Positions 18,039-27,798 are shown, counted from the first letter of the stretch. The stretch is 64,000 nucleotides of DNA from Ktedonobacter robiniae (GCF_016587375.1 NZ_BNJG01000001.1:3664001-3728000), one strand, 5' to 3'. Notes: generated by a model not told the origin, from the letters alone. Numbers and translations: made by a program.

Positions 18039-18060
18039 GTTCAGAGGAGAAGCTGGGATC

Positions 18061-18960
18061 ATGTCTTCCTTTAATTTCGACATGCTGGCATCTATTTATG
18101 ATGCAACGCGAGGCTATCCACGCGATGTGGCGTTACGTATCGCTCAGTCCCTCGACGAGGCGTCCTCCGCGGGTCCGCAGACGCGCTTTCTAGAGATCGG
18201 CGTAGGAACCGGGCGTATCGCGCTTCCCCTGGCAAACCTGGGACGTGACCTCACAGGTATCGATATCTCTGAGCGTATGCTGGCACGGCTTGAGCATAAA
18301 TTGCGGGCCGAGGACTGGCAGGAAGAACGGCTTGCCTGGGGAGAGCTGCCAGATGAGCAGGGTCAGCCGCAACCGGCATGGGGGAAGCGTTTCCAGCGCA
18401 CTGAGCCAGATGCTCATATGCGCATCGCTGTTGCAGACGTCCATCACCTGCCTTTTGCAGCGGCCTCCTTCGAGGTTATTGTCGCGGTCCATGTCTTGCA
18501 CCTGGTGGATGATTGGCGCCAGGTGTTGCAGGAGGTCAGGCGTGTAGCGACACCTGACGGTATGTTTCTCCATTGCGGCGACGAACATGGCCCCTCAGAT
18601 GTTCAGGAGGTGCGCGCCCAATGGCGACGTGTCCTTGCGGAGCTTGGCTATGATGAGCAGCGCCTCTATCAACCCTCTGATGCCGATCTACAACTCGCCT
18701 GCGCCGAGCTTGGTTGGCAGGCTGAACGCTGGATAGCCCTGACATGGGAACGGGCTATTACGCCGCGCCAGGTCCTGGAGGGTATCTTGCAGCGTAACTG
18801 GTCAAGTATGCGCCGCGTTCCCGATGCGGTCTTTCAGGAAGGGTGTCGCCGTCTTGAACAGTGGGCCTACGCCTACTTTGGCGCGGGCATTGACACGGTG
18901 CGCAAGCAGGAACAGCGCTTTATCATTACCCGTTATTGTGCTCAACTCCAGAACCAGTAA
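18061..18960 (+). CDS. class I SAM-dependent methyltransferase
   Basis: The 299-residue protein has the Rossmann-fold methyltransferase pattern: motif I FLEIGVGTGRIALPLA near residues 43-58, the acidic end of beta-2 (LTGIDISERML), and motif III-like VADVHHLPFAAASFEVIVAVHVLHLVDD in pieces around 125-152. The C-terminal 120 residues are mostly helical with Trp and Arg. The substrate cannot be told. The GAGGAGAAGCTGGGATC leader supports the start. The next gene's ATG overlaps the stop codon (TAATG), so the pair is co-translated. Confidence 0.85.
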   Translation: MSSFNFDMLASIYDATRGYPRDVALRIAQSLDEASSAGPQTRFLEIGVGTGRIALPLANLGRDLTGIDISERMLARLEHKLRAEDWQEERLAWGELPDEQGQPQPAWGKRFQRTEPDAHMRIAVADVHHLPFAAASFEVIVAVHVLHLVDDWRQVLQEVRRVATPDGMFLHCGDEHGPSDVQEVRAQWRRVLAELGYDEQRLYQPSDADLQLACAELGWQAERWIALTWERAITPRQVLEGILQRNWSSMRRVPDAVFQEGCRRLEQWAYAYFGAGIDTVRKQEQRFIITRYCAQLQNQ

Positions 18961-19427
18961 TGGAGCTTCTGCTACTGATCGGCTTGCAGGGCTCCGGAAA
19001 GAGCACCTTCTACCGCACGCGTTTTGCCTCTTCGCACGCATATGTCAGCAAAGATCTCTTGCGCAACAATCGCCGGCCAGCACGTCGCCAACTCCAGCAG
19101 GTGGAGGATGCGCTGCGGCAGGGCCAATTAGTGGTTGTGGACAATACCAATGCCTCACGTGCCGAGCGCAGTGAACTGATTGAACTTGGCAAGCGTCTGG
19201 GTGCACGCGTCATTGGCTACTATTTTGCGGCAGATGTGACCAGGAGCCGTGAGCGCAACGCTCGACGCGAAGGGCGTCAGCGCGTCCCCGATGTCGCCAT
19301 CTTCGCAACCCTCAAACGCCTGGAGCGTCCTGACTATAGCGAAGGCTTCGACGAACTCTTCTTCGTCCGCAACAATGACGAAGATGGCTTTGACATCTCC
19401 CCCTGGCAATCTACCACAACTCCATAG
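18960..19427 (+). CDS. P-loop AAA-type kinase (polynucleotide-kinase-like)
   Basis: This 155-residue protein has a Walker A motif GLQGSGKST at residues 8-16 and SKDLL near 36. A VVVDNTNASRAERSELI segment follows, then GYYFAADVTRSRERNARREG, which is the arrangement of the zeta-toxin/polynucleotide 5'-kinase family (a Walker A with a downstream Arg-rich lid). The cellular substrate is unknown; a nucleic-acid or nucleoside kinase role is inference. The start codon overlaps the methyltransferase stop. The last base of its stop codon is the first base of a palindrome. Confidence 0.8.
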   Translation: MELLLLIGLQGSGKSTFYRTRFASSHAYVSKDLLRNNRRPARRQLQQVEDALRQGQLVVVDNTNASRAERSELIELGKRLGARVIGYYFAADVTRSRERNARREGRQRVPDVAIFATLKRLERPDYSEGFDELFFVRNNDEDGFDISPWQSTTTP

Positions 19428-19474
19428 TAGCCGCGTACGCCAGTAGCGGACCCGCTACTGGCGTACGCGGCTAC
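19427..19474. repeat. perfect 23-bp inverted repeat, family A
   Basis: Arms 19427-19449 and 19452-19474 are exact complements. The arm at 19452 (CCGCTACTGGCGTACGCGGC) aligns with the 17983 copy with three substitutions, each compensated in the partner arm. It starts at the last base of the kinase stop codon. Confidence 0.88.
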
Positions 19475-19823
19475 TTCCATGAATAAAGAGATTGCCTGTT
19501 TCTTATACTTGCATGAAGAAGCAGGCAGGCTTTGTTTTATGCTATACTACGGATGGATATGCAAGAGCATAGCAAACGAGATAAACGCTCTCACATGTTG
19601 GGCAAACGCTATGTAGAGTATCTTCAGAGTTCCGCGGGGTGTGGCGATGGGTGGTGTGGGGAGGGCGGATATGGCGCGTGAAGATGGATGGGTGAAGCTG
19701 ATATTTCTGTACATAGGCTTATGTTAACAGGTGAAAGAGCATTTGAGATTACTTGTTTGCCAGGTAGTAGGGGCGGGTTGCGAATAGATGTTGATGTATG
19801 TGTTGAATGAAAGGATGCGCATA
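19475..19823 (+). other. gene-free stretch with a possible promoter
   Basis: An extended -10 (TGCTATACT, 19540-19548) predicts a transcript starting near 19555, which would give the next gene a leader of about 270 nt. A 42-codon frame at 19553-19681 (MDMQEHSKRDKRSHML) has no convincing ribosome-binding site and ends Gly-rich; I do not call it a gene. Nothing else is recognisable. Confidence 0.35.
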
Positions 19824-20546
19824 ATGGAATCTTCTTCGGGTACAAGTACCTATAGTCAGACATGGTTCGACGTGTTTATGCCTACTCTCCCGCAGGAGCA
19901 TACAAAGCAGGATGTGGCCTTCCTCGGTCGGATGCTTCCTCTTCCCCGGTATCGACGTGTGCTCGACCTCTGTTGTGGATATGGACGCCATGCCCTTCCT
20001 CTAGCGGATCGTGGTTACGAGGTGACTGGTGTGGATAGAGATATACACGTCATTGCTGAGGCACAGCGTCGCGCCGCAGGCAGAAAAATTTCTTACCTTG
20101 TGGGCGATATGCGCGAACTGGAGCAAGTGTCTGGAAATTTTGATGCGGTTATCAATATGTGGCAGAGCTTTAGCTATTTTGATGAGGCCACCAATCGTGA
20201 CCTCTTGCGCCAGATTCATGCCAAACTTGCTTCCCAGGGGCGTTTGATCATCGATATGTTCCACCGTGAGTTCTATGAGCAACACCAGGGTGTCAAGCAC
20301 TCTACTGTGAATGGTATGTCACTGGTGACACGGCAGTACATGCAGGGGCGGCGCCTCTTAGTCGACCTTGAATATGGCAATGGGGAAACAGACCACTTCG
20401 AGTGGGAACTCTTTACCCCAGCAGAGTTCAGTGCCATTGTGGCTGCTAGTGGCTTCCGTACACTTCTCACCTGTACCTGGTCTGATGAGGCGCGGCCGGC
20501 GACGGCGGAGATCCCACGTATGCAGATGGTATTTGAGAAGATTTAA
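19824..20546 (+). CDS. class I SAM-dependent methyltransferase
   Basis: The 240-residue protein has a clear motif I, VLDLCCGYGRHALPLADRG (about residues 46-64), followed by VTGVDRD, VGDMREL and FDAVINMWQSFSYF. This Cys-Cys-Gly-Tyr-Gly-Arg-His variant is common in small-molecule methyltransferases of Chloroflexota and Firmicutes. The substrate is unknown. The ATG at 19824 is chosen over upstream ATGs at 19788 and 19815 because AAAGG lies 9 nt before it. The last two codons and the stop lie inside the left arm of a 35-bp palindrome shared with the convergent gene. Confidence 0.8.
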   Translation: MESSSGTSTYSQTWFDVFMPTLPQEHTKQDVAFLGRMLPLPRYRRVLDLCCGYGRHALPLADRGYEVTGVDRDIHVIAEAQRRAAGRKISYLVGDMRELEQVSGNFDAVINMWQSFSYFDEATNRDLLRQIHAKLASQGRLIIDMFHREFYEQHQGVKHSTVNGMSLVTRQYMQGRRLLVDLEYGNGETDHFEWELFTPAEFSAIVAASGFRTLLTCTWSDEARPATAEIPRMQMVFEKI

Positions 20547-20612
20547 GAAGGGGAAGCGCTGTGGGGTGGCGGCCTTCGGCCGCCACCCCACAGCGCTTCC
20601 CCTTCTTAAATC
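20540..20612. repeat. perfect 35-bp inverted repeat spanning two convergent stop codons
   Basis: Arms 20540-20574 and 20578-20612 are exact complements around TTC. The left arm contains the end of the methyltransferase gene with its TAA, and the right arm overlaps the TGA of the convergent CBS-domain gene. Transcribed from either side it gives the same 35-bp stem, so it can act as a bidirectional terminator. Confidence 0.9.
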
Positions 20613-21918
20613 AAGACTCTTTGGCTTTGGCCAGGACTTTGTCGATGCGCCTGCCATCCATGTCGACGATCTCGAAGGTGTAGCCATCGATCTCGACCTT
20701 GTCGCCAACGGCTGGAATGCTTCCGATATGAGTCAGGATCATGCCTGCCAGCGTCTTGTAGTTGAGGTGCGTCTCCTCAGGAACGGCTGGCATACCCAGC
20801 TTCTCGCGTACGTGTTGCTGGTCGGCCATGGCATTAATGAGCCAGCTACCATCTTCGCGCTGGGTAAAATCGACCTCCTCGGGTTGATCGTACTCGTCAT
20901 GGATCTCGCCTACTAGCTCTTCCAACACATCTTCCAGCGTCACCAGGCCCGTGACCTGGCTATACTCATCGATCACAATTGCCAGGTGCACGCCCTTGCG
21001 ACGGAAAACGGTGAGCAGGTCATCGACATACTGGTATTCAAAGATAAAGAAAGGTGGGCGAGCTAGCTTGACCAGGTCCACCTGTCCATCTTCAGCACGC
21101 TTGCGCAGCAGATCCTTGGCATAGAGCACGCCGACGATATTATCCAGGGAGTCTTCGTAGAGCGGGAGGCGCGTGTAGCCAGAGCTAAGGAAGGTCTCGA
21201 TGACCTGTTCGAGCGGTGTGCCAACCTCAATTGCCACTATCTCTGTGCGTGGCATCATAATCGTATTGACGGCCCGATCCGAGAAGCGGAAGAGGCGGCT
21301 GATAAACTCTTCTTCGTCCCTCTCTACATTGCCGCTGACCGCGCCCTCGCGCGCCAGGTAGACAATATCCTCTTCCGTCACCTCCTGCTTCCGCGTCTTA
21401 TGCTGGCCGATCAGGCGCAGTACCAGGTTGGCCGAGATGGTCAGAAAACCAACCACCGGGCGTGCGAAGGCCGCCAGCTTCGTCATAAAGGGAGCAGCCG
21501 TGTTGGCGATGTTTTCGGCTGATTGCAGGGCGATGCGCTTGGGCACGAGTTCGCCAATCAGCAACGAGAAATAGGTGATGAGGAGCACAACAATTACCAG
21601 GGAGACGGTATCGGCGTAGGGACCGATATAGGGAACCGTCTTGAGCCAGGTGCTCAGGATTGCGCTAATGCTCGCGCCACCATAAGCCGCTGAAAGCGTG
21701 CTAATAAGGGTAATGCCAATCTGGACCGTTGCCAGGAAGCGCTCAGGGTCTTCTGCCAGGTCCAGAGCCTGTTTGGCGCTTTTCTTGCCGGCGTCGGCCT
21801 GCTGCTGAAGGCGACTACGGCGTGCCGAGACGATAGCAATCTCCGATGCGGCAAAGAAGGCATTCGCCAGGATGAGCACAAAGATAATAAGGACTTCAAC
21901 TACGGGAAAACCAGACAT
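20611..21918 (-). CDS. CNNM/CorC family membrane protein (DUF21-CBS-CorC_HlyC)
   Basis: The protein has 435 residues. An N-terminal DUF21 region holds about four membrane helices (1-190; ANAFFAASEIAIVSARRSRL, IGELVPKRIALQ). A CBS pair follows (about 215-335; IMMPRTEIVAIE, GYTRLPLYEDSLDNIVGVLY, VIDEYSQVTGLVTLEDVLEE). A CorC_HlyC domain ends it (350-432; FEIVDMDGRRIDKV). The family includes magnesium/cobalt efflux or homeostasis proteins; the old hemolysin label is misleading. It is monocistronic, with AAAGGA 11 nt before the ATG, and its stop lies at the edge of the 20540-20612 palindrome. Confidence 0.9.
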   Translation of the reverse strand: MSGFPVVEVLIIFVLILANAFFAASEIAIVSARRSRLQQQADAGKKSAKQALDLAEDPERFLATVQIGITLISTLSAAYGGASISAILSTWLKTVPYIGPYADTVSLVIVVLLITYFSLLIGELVPKRIALQSAENIANTAAPFMTKLAAFARPVVGFLTISANLVLRLIGQHKTRKQEVTEEDIVYLAREGAVSGNVERDEEEFISRLFRFSDRAVNTIMMPRTEIVAIEVGTPLEQVIETFLSSGYTRLPLYEDSLDNIVGVLYAKDLLRKRAEDGQVDLVKLARPPFFIFEYQYVDDLLTVFRRKGVHLAIVIDEYSQVTGLVTLEDVLEELVGEIHDEYDQPEEVDFTQREDGSWLINAMADQQHVREKLGMPAVPEETHLNYKTLAGMILTHIGSIPAVGDKVEIDGYTFEIVDMDGRRIDKVLAKAKES

Positions 21919-22041
21919 AAGCGTTCTTTATCCTTTTGATCTCTATCAAAAACGTGCAAAACGTGGTGGAGTCAGTATCCCTGAGTTCTTTCTAGATCTG
22001 ATCTCTATTCTAACATAGAATAGACACGCCTGAGCGCATAC

Positions 22042-22075
22042 AAAAAGATCCGCCCGCAGAGCTGCGAACGGATCT
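22042..22075 (-). terminator. intrinsic terminator of etfD
   Basis: On the minus strand AGATCCG and CGGATCT pair, with an inner CGCAG/CTGCG stem, followed by a run of U. It lies 43 nt beyond the etfD stop. Confidence 0.75.
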
Positions 22076-22117
22076 CGATAGGTGGTACATATTGGCCTTG
22101 AACGCAAACGCTCCAGG

Positions 22118-24232
22118 CTATTTTACGACTGGTTGTTTGCTTTCGATGGCCTGGGCTACGATCTCAGAGATATCTTCGATTTTGAGCTTCTCCTCGGCCT
22201 CGACGCCTTTGACGCCATCCTCAAACATGGTGATACAGAATGGACAGGCGGCGGCTACGACTTCGGAATTGGTCTCCAATGCCTCATTGATGCGGGTCTG
22301 GTTGACGCGTTTGCCGACCTTCTCCTCCATCCAGGCACGCCCACCACCACCACCACAACAGAAGCTCTTGTTGCGGTTGCGTTCCATCTCGTTGATGCCG
22401 TTGCTATTTAGCACCGTCAGCACGCGCCGTGGCTCATTGTAGGTGTCGTTGTAACGGCCAATGTAGCAGGGATCATGATAGGTCAGCTTGCGCTGGTCGA
22501 AGCCCTCGGGCAGCTCAAGCTTGCCATCAGAGATCAGCTGGTCGATAAAGACCGTGTGGTGAACCACTTCGTAGTCGCCACCGAGCTGCGGGTACTCGTT
22601 CAACATGGTGTTGAAGCAGTGCGGGCAGGCGGTCAGGATCGTGCGATGCTTCTGCTCGCTTGCACCATCAGCGTTTGCCGACTTGTTGAAGCCATAGCCA
22701 TTGAGGGTCTCAATGTTCTGCATGGCCTGCATCTGCCACAGGTACTCGTTACCGATGCGGCGCGCAGGATCGCCCGTGCAGGATTCCTCGGGACCAAGGA
22801 TGGCGAAGTTGACCTTAGCGGCCAGTAGGATCTTGGCGACCGAGGTCGCGACCTTCTTATTGCGCTGATCGAAGGAACCCATGCAGCCAACCCAGTAGAG
22901 GACGTCAGCGTCTGGGTTCTCCGAGAGCAGGGGAATGCCCAGGCCTGCGGCCCACTCGGCGCGCTTATCGTTGCTGATCTCCCAGGGATTGCCATTGCGT
23001 TCGATGTTATTAAAGAGCGAGGTGACCTCTTGCGGGAACTCACTCTCTTCCATGACCAGGCTACGGCGCATATCGACGATCTTAGGCACATGTTCAATCG
23101 AGACGGGACAGATCTCCATACAGGCCATACAGGTCGTACAGGACCAGAGGGCCTCCTGGGAGATGATGCCGCCAACCATGGGTTCGTGGTGAGCCTCTTT
23201 CTCCTCGACGGTCTTATCTGCCTTGACGCCCGCGATCCCCAGTTTGCTGTAGAGCGAGTTCTGCCCCAGGATCTCGCCGCTGCGTACAAAGAGGGCCTCT
23301 TTCACACCCAGGATGATCTCTTTCGGGTAGAGCGGTTTGCCGGTATTAGTGGCTGGGCAGACGGTGTTACAGCGTCCGCACTCGGTACAGGCATAGCCAT
23401 CGAGCAACTGCTTCCAGGTGAACTGCTCCACCTTAGAGACACCATAGTCGTCGCGCTCCTCCAGATTCTCCAGCAGTGGGAGGGCACCCTTGGGTTTGTA
23501 GTTCTGGAAGAAGACGTTAAAGGGGGTCGCCAGCAGGTGCAGGTGCTTGGAGCGCGGTAGATAGATCAGGAAGCTGAGCACGACCGCGATATGCAGCCAC
23601 CAGGAGACGCGGTACGCAAGCGTACTACCATTGATCCCAAGAGGAGTGACGATGGGGTTAAAGAAGGCCGCCAAGGGCGTCCAGGCGTGGCCACCAGTCG
23701 CCACATAATTAAAGCACTCGACCAGGGTCAGGGTCAGAACGACCAGGAAGATCAGGCCCAGGATGATAAAGCCATCCCAGGGACCATGCAAGGCGCTCTG
23801 GAGCTGTTTGGGCTTAAAGACGCCACGGCGAATGGCAAAGACCACCAGCGCCAGCGTTACGAAGACGATAAAGAAATCGAGGATGCTCGCGAAAATAGGG
23901 CTATCACCTAAGAACGGGATCGAGATGTTGTAGGCGTTCACGATCAGTTCGAGCAGGCCGAACTGGATAATGATAAAGCCCCAGAACGTAAAGAAGTGAG
24001 CAATGCCAGGGATGGGATCGCGCAGTACGCCGCTCTGTCCAAGCACTACCTTGAAGATCGAACCGATGCGCTCATTAATGTGGTCGGTACGATGTTCGGG
24101 TCGAGCCTTGGCCAGCAGGGTCACGAGTTCGCCAGCGCGTAGGGCAAAGAGTCCGAGCGCGGCCAGGAACAGCACGGAAAAGATGAGTGCGCCTATCCAT
24201 CCCCCGGTTGGTGAAATCGGTGGGGGGGTCAT
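22118..24232 (-). CDS. etfD: membrane Fe-S electron transfer protein EtfD (HdrDE/NarI-like)
   Basis: The 704-residue protein combines a NarI-like membrane part (about six helices, residues 12-270; His-bearing) with a cytoplasmic Fe-S part. The latter has two ferredoxin-type motifs, CTECGRCNTVCP near 279 and CTTCMACMEICP near 364, and two CCG domains (CPHCFNTMLNEYP, SFCCGGGGGRAW, CPFCITMFEDG). This layout matches EtfD (Rv0338c type), which takes electrons from ETF to menaquinone. Its placement 172 nt downstream of etfA supports that. The GGAGG at 8 nt supports the ATG. A heterodisulfide-reductase label is the general alternative. Confidence 0.87.
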   Translation of the reverse strand: MTPPPISPTGGWIGALIFSVLFLAALGLFALRAGELVTLLAKARPEHRTDHINERIGSIFKVVLGQSGVLRDPIPGIAHFFTFWGFIIIQFGLLELIVNAYNISIPFLGDSPIFASILDFFIVFVTLALVVFAIRRGVFKPKQLQSALHGPWDGFIILGLIFLVVLTLTLVECFNYVATGGHAWTPLAAFFNPIVTPLGINGSTLAYRVSWWLHIAVVLSFLIYLPRSKHLHLLATPFNVFFQNYKPKGALPLLENLEERDDYGVSKVEQFTWKQLLDGYACTECGRCNTVCPATNTGKPLYPKEIILGVKEALFVRSGEILGQNSLYSKLGIAGVKADKTVEEKEAHHEPMVGGIISQEALWSCTTCMACMEICPVSIEHVPKIVDMRRSLVMEESEFPQEVTSLFNNIERNGNPWEISNDKRAEWAAGLGIPLLSENPDADVLYWVGCMGSFDQRNKKVATSVAKILLAAKVNFAILGPEESCTGDPARRIGNEYLWQMQAMQNIETLNGYGFNKSANADGASEQKHRTILTACPHCFNTMLNEYPQLGGDYEVVHHTVFIDQLISDGKLELPEGFDQRKLTYHDPCYIGRYNDTYNEPRRVLTVLNSNGINEMERNRNKSFCCGGGGGRAWMEEKVGKRVNQTRINEALETNSEVVAAACPFCITMFEDGVKGVEAEEKLKIEDISEIVAQAIESKQPVVK

Positions 24233-24404
24233 TAGTCGAACCTCCGTCTAGTATATGGACGGGCGGTTGCCATAATGTCGAACGAGAATAGCACCGTTCG
24301 GACAAGAGAACCGCTCACCGTTGAGCGAGGGCGCCTCAAGTGAGGCACCCTGACATCAACCGTCTCGGAGAGAGACGTATGCAATAAGCATTTGCAATAA
24401 GTAT

Positions 24405-25370
24405 TTAGGCCTTGCGGCGCTTCACTTCCTCTGTAAGCTGCGGCAGGATGGTCAGTGCATCACCAATCACGCCGAGGTCAGCGACAGAGAAGATGGGCGC
24501 GTTTTCATCCTTATTGATTGCGATGATGTACTTTGAACCCTTCATACCAGCGAGGTGCTGGATGGCGCCACTGATGCCGGCGGCGACATAGAGTGTGGGT
24601 TTTACCGTCTTACCCGTCTGACCGATCTGGTAGCTATAGGGGAGCCAGCCAGCATCAACGATAGCACGTGTCGCGCCCGGAGCGCCCTGGAGAGCCTTCG
24701 CCAGCGCTTCAACCAGCTGGAAGTTCTCGGCTTTGCCCAGGCCACGACCACCGCTGACGATGACGCTGGCATCTTCCAGAGCCGGACCTTCGCTAGCAAC
24801 ATCGACGCTATCGACGATCTTAATGGCTTGCGCGGCACTATTGATCGAGATAGAGAGCGTCTCAACCTCGGGCGTGCGACCATCAAACTGTTCAACGGCG
24901 AAAGCCTTGGGGCGTGTCAGGACAATGCCGGTGCCCTGGTGAGGATGGGTGGCCGTGACGACGTTCTCGCCGCCCCAGGGAACAGTGACCTGAAGCTCTT
25001 CGCCAGCAAATGCCAGGTCGGTCGCGTCGGTAATCAGGCCCAGATTATTGCGCACCATCAGGCGAGCGGCGATATCGCGTAGCTCGTAGGTGGTGGCCAG
25101 GAGCAGCAAGCGTGGCTGATGATCGTTGAGCAGAGCGCTCAATGTATCCACGGCTGGAAGCGTCAGATAATTGTCATAGGTTGCATCCGCGTGGATATAA
25201 ACCTTCTCCGCGCCGTAGGCACCCAGGGTAGGGGCGACCTCCGCCGCCGCGGCACCAAGCACGACTGCTTCGGCGCGACCCAGTTTCGCGGCTTTACCAA
25301 GCACCTCAAGCGAGGAGCGCGCAGGCTGGCCATTCTCCAGCTCAATGAGTACCCAAATTGTATTCGACAT
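24405..25370 (-). CDS. etfA: electron transfer flavoprotein alpha subunit
   Basis: The alpha subunit binds FAD in the ETF heterodimer that accepts electrons from acyl-CoA dehydrogenases. The 321-residue protein has a typical N-terminal domain ([20 protein letters not shown]) and the C-terminal FAD signature: [55 protein letters not shown] and [10 protein letters not shown]. The ATG at 25370 has GGAGG 8 nt upstream; a longer frame to 25391 would overlap the etfB stop and is less likely. It is 20 nt behind etfB. Confidence 0.95.
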   Translation of the reverse strand: MSNTIWVLIELENGQPARSSLEVLGKAAKLGRAEAVVLGAAAAEVAPTLGAYGAEKVYIHADATYDNYLTLPAVDTLSALLNDHQPRLLLLATTYELRDIAARLMVRNNLGLITDATDLAFAGEELQVTVPWGGENVVTATHPHQGTGIVLTRPKAFAVEQFDGRTPEVETLSISINSAAQAIKIVDSVDVASEGPALEDASVIVSGGRGLGKAENFQLVEALAKALQGAPGATRAIVDAGWLPYSYQIGQTGKTVKPTLYVAAGISGAIQHLAGMKGSKYIIAINKDENAPIFSVADLGVIGDALTILPQLTEEVKRRKA

Positions 25371-25390
25371 CTTGCAATCCTCCCTGAGCA

Positions 25391-26176
25391 CTAGAGCAAC
25401 TGGTAGCGCTGCAAAAATTCAGCGATACGCTGTGCCGCGCTGCCATCGTCTTTGATTACCTGACCGGCGGCACGCGCCTCAACCTTACCAATCGTAAGCA
25501 CACGCTCACGTGCGCCTGCCTCGCCTACTTGTGCAGGCTCGATGCCCAGGTCCGCGATGGTGAGTTTGGTGAAAGGCTTCTTTTTCGCGCCCATGATACC
25601 TTTCATGGTCGGGTAGATGGCTTCAAAGGAACCGCTGGCGATGGTGACGACAGCGGGGAGGGAGCTTTCAACGGTTTTATAGCCAGTGGGAACGACGCGT
25701 TTGATGACGGCCTTGCTGCCCTCGATCTGAATCTCGCGTGCGAAGGTCAACTGGGGGAGGCCCAGGAACTCAGCCATGGCCCCGGGGACCATGCCGGTAT
25801 AGCCATCGGTGCTCTCGGTTGAGCAGAAGATAAGGTCCGCGCCCTCTTTCTTGATTGCGGCGGCCAGCACGCGTGCGGTTGCCAGGGCGTCGGAACCAGC
25901 CAGGGCGGGATCGGTCACCAGGATCGCGCGGTCGGCGCCCATCGCGAGCGCGCGGCGCATGCCTTCCTGAGCCGACTCGGGACCCATGCTCAGCGCGATG
26001 ACCTCGCTACTGCCGAGGGTATCGCGGAGCTTAATTGCGGCAGAGATTGTGCTCTCATCACCGGGATCGAGCACGAGAGAAACACCAGTGCGCACAAGAC
26101 GCTTTGTATTAGGATCAAGCTTACTGACAGTGGTGTTTGGATCGGGTACCTGTTTAATACAGACGATGATCTTCAT
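25391..26176 (-). CDS. etfB: electron transfer flavoprotein beta subunit
   Basis: The beta subunit binds AMP and forms ETF with EtfA. The 261-residue sequence opens MKIIVCIKQVPDPNT and contains LDPGDESTISAAIKLRD, MGADRAILVTDPALAGSDALATARVLAAA in pieces, STESTDGYTGMVPGAMAEFLG and the recognition loop region ASGSFEAIYPTMKGIM. It is the first gene of etfB-etfA-etfD. GAGGTGG precedes the ATG. Together with the acyl-CoA dehydrogenase at 16799 it gives a beta-oxidation electron route. Confidence 0.95.
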   Translation of the reverse strand: MKIIVCIKQVPDPNTTVSKLDPNTKRLVRTGVSLVLDPGDESTISAAIKLRDTLGSSEVIALSMGPESAQEGMRRALAMGADRAILVTDPALAGSDALATARVLAAAIKKEGADLIFCSTESTDGYTGMVPGAMAEFLGLPQLTFAREIQIEGSKAVIKRVVPTGYKTVESSLPAVVTIASGSFEAIYPTMKGIMGAKKKPFTKLTIADLGIEPAQVGEAGARERVLTIGKVEARAAGQVIKDDGSAAQRIAEFLQRYQLL

Positions 26177-26406
26177 TGTATATATCCACCTCGCCTATTG
26201 ATGATGTGTGACGTGGAGAAAAGAAAACTCCCTTGTTTCCTTTGGCTATCCTATTGTACCTGTCGCAAAAAGCGAGTGTCAACGTTGCTAGCTAACGATG
26301 ACGCCTGCCAACCTCCTTGAATAAGCTCGGCCACTCCTTCCGGATGCCTGCCAGATTTGCATATAGCCAAAAGCATAGCACGCCTGGCACATTTCTGCAA
26401 AAAATA

Positions 26407-26457
26407 TAGAGTGTGTGCGTGGACAACGATAGAGCCGTTGTCCACGCACACACTCTA
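26407..26457. repeat. perfect 22-bp inverted repeat
   Basis: Arms 26407-26428 and 26436-26457 (TAGAGTGTGTGCGTGGACAA and onward) are exact complements around ATAGAGC. It lies 35 nt 3' of the PH-domain gene and upstream of etfB. Confidence 0.85.
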
Positions 26458-26492
26458 TCCTAAGCGTCGCAGGCGTGAGAGGTAGTAGGCTG

Positions 26493-27140
26493 TTAGCTAA
26501 GGGTGCGTTGACGGCGTACCAGGAGAGCTGTGGTGACGGCGACGAGGCCGGCGATACAGAGGGGGATGCCAATAGCGGCGCCCTGTGTGCGCCAGAGCAT
26601 GACGCCGATGATTTCGAGCAGCAACCCACCCACGAAGAGCACCGTAATACCAAGTGAAGAGCTTTCAAATGAGGTCCGCACCTTCTGGCGCGCATAGCTG
26701 GGACTCTGGTGTGGTGTCGAATTGTCTTCTGTCGCGGCATCCTGGGTAGTAGCCTCGCCCTTGCCTGTTGTCTCGCTCAGCAACGCGTAGAGACGCTCAA
26801 TATGGCGGCGCGAGGTGCGCATGTAGATCTTGCGTGCCCCATCGCTGACTAGAAGTTCGCGGAAGAGTGGCTCATAGTTCTTCTGGCGGAGTGAAACCTG
26901 GGTGAGATCGGCCAGGGGAAGCGAATCAAGGAAGAGATGTTCACGCGGGAAGCTCTTCGTATAGTAGCCAATGATGCGTTGATTAGTGAGCACCAGTTCG
27001 CAGGCGGTACTGTAATTGACTTCACCGTTATCCCAGAAGCCGGGGGCGGAGAAGAGCACGACCTCGCCTTCTTGCAGGTGTTGCTGAATATTTTTAGGCC
27101 CCTTGACGCCTGTAGGCGCCTGACGTCTCTCCTGTGACAC
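26493..27140 (-). CDS. bacterial PH-domain-like membrane protein
   Basis: The protein has 215 residues. Residues 15-120 resemble a bacterial PH domain (HLQEGEVVLFSAPGFWDN, CELVLTNQRIIGYYTKSFP, IYMRTSRRHIERLYALL). A polar linker follows, then two C-terminal transmembrane helices (about 163-182 and 187-208) and a basic end. The domain call rests on the pattern TNQRIIGYY and the overall beta-rich layout, so it is moderate. The start is GTG at 27140 with only a weak ribosome-binding site. It is divergent from the GNAT gene. No specific function can be given. Confidence 0.65.
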   Translation of the reverse strand: MSQERRQAPTGVKGPKNIQQHLQEGEVVLFSAPGFWDNGEVNYSTACELVLTNQRIIGYYTKSFPREHLFLDSLPLADLTQVSLRQKNYEPLFRELLVSDGARKIYMRTSRRHIERLYALLSETTGKGEATTQDAATEDNSTPHQSPSYARQKVRTSFESSSLGITVLFVGGLLLEIIGVMLWRTQGAAIGIPLCIAGLVAVTTALLVRRQRTLS

Positions 27141-27228
27141 TCTCGGCTCACTCTCTTTCTGTCTCGGCTGGCGGCTATCATTTGGTTACACGGCGCAATT
27201 ATAGCATATCTCAAGGAGGGAATATAGC

Positions 27229-27798
27229 ATGACCGATTCTAGACTCAGCGATGGAAGCAGGCAGATGACTATTCGTCCCGCGCGTGTGGAGGATGCTCCA
27301 GGGCTTGCGCGCGTGCATGTTGATAGCTGGCGCACGACCTATCAAGGCGTGGTGCCCGATGCCTACCTGGCAGCGCTCTCCTATGAGCGGCGTGAACAGA
27401 TGTGGCACACGATCTTGCAGATGGAGCAAGGAGATGATGCAGCCTCTTTCACCTATATAGCTGAAGATGAAACCGGCAGGGTTGTAGCCTTCGTGAATGG
27501 AGGTAGGAAGCGTACGGGTATCTCAGGCTATGACGGCGAACTCTATGCCATCTACTTGCTTGCTGAGATGCAGGGGCGAGGCCTGGGACGGCGTCTCGTG
27601 GGTACTCTGGTAGAGCAATTTGTGCGCCAGGGAATGACCTCAATGGCAGTCGTTGTTCTGGCTGATAATTCGGCGCGCTATTTTTATGAAGCGCTGGGAG
27701 CCACGCTATTGTGCGAGCAGGAAGATGAGATTGGAGGCAAGAGGCTTATAGAACTGGTCTATGGCTGGTCTGATATTCGTCGCCTCTTGCTCTCATAA
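27229..27798 (+). CDS. GNAT family N-acetyltransferase
   Basis: This 189-residue protein has the GNAT fold. The N-terminal segment is MTIRPARVEDAPGLARVHVDSWRTTYQGVVPDAYL in pieces, the central strand ELYAIYLLAEMQGRGLGRRLVGTLVE holds the acetyl-CoA pyrophosphate loop (QGRGLGRRL), and motif B reads VVVLADNSARYFYEALGATLL. The pattern is that of RimI-like/aminoglycoside-type acetyltransferases of unknown substrate. AAGGAGGG lies 9 nt before the ATG. Confidence 0.88.
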   Translation: MTDSRLSDGSRQMTIRPARVEDAPGLARVHVDSWRTTYQGVVPDAYLAALSYERREQMWHTILQMEQGDDAASFTYIAEDETGRVVAFVNGGRKRTGISGYDGELYAIYLLAEMQGRGLGRRLVGTLVEQFVRQGMTSMAVVVLADNSARYFYEALGATLLCEQEDEIGGKRLIELVYGWSDIRRLLLS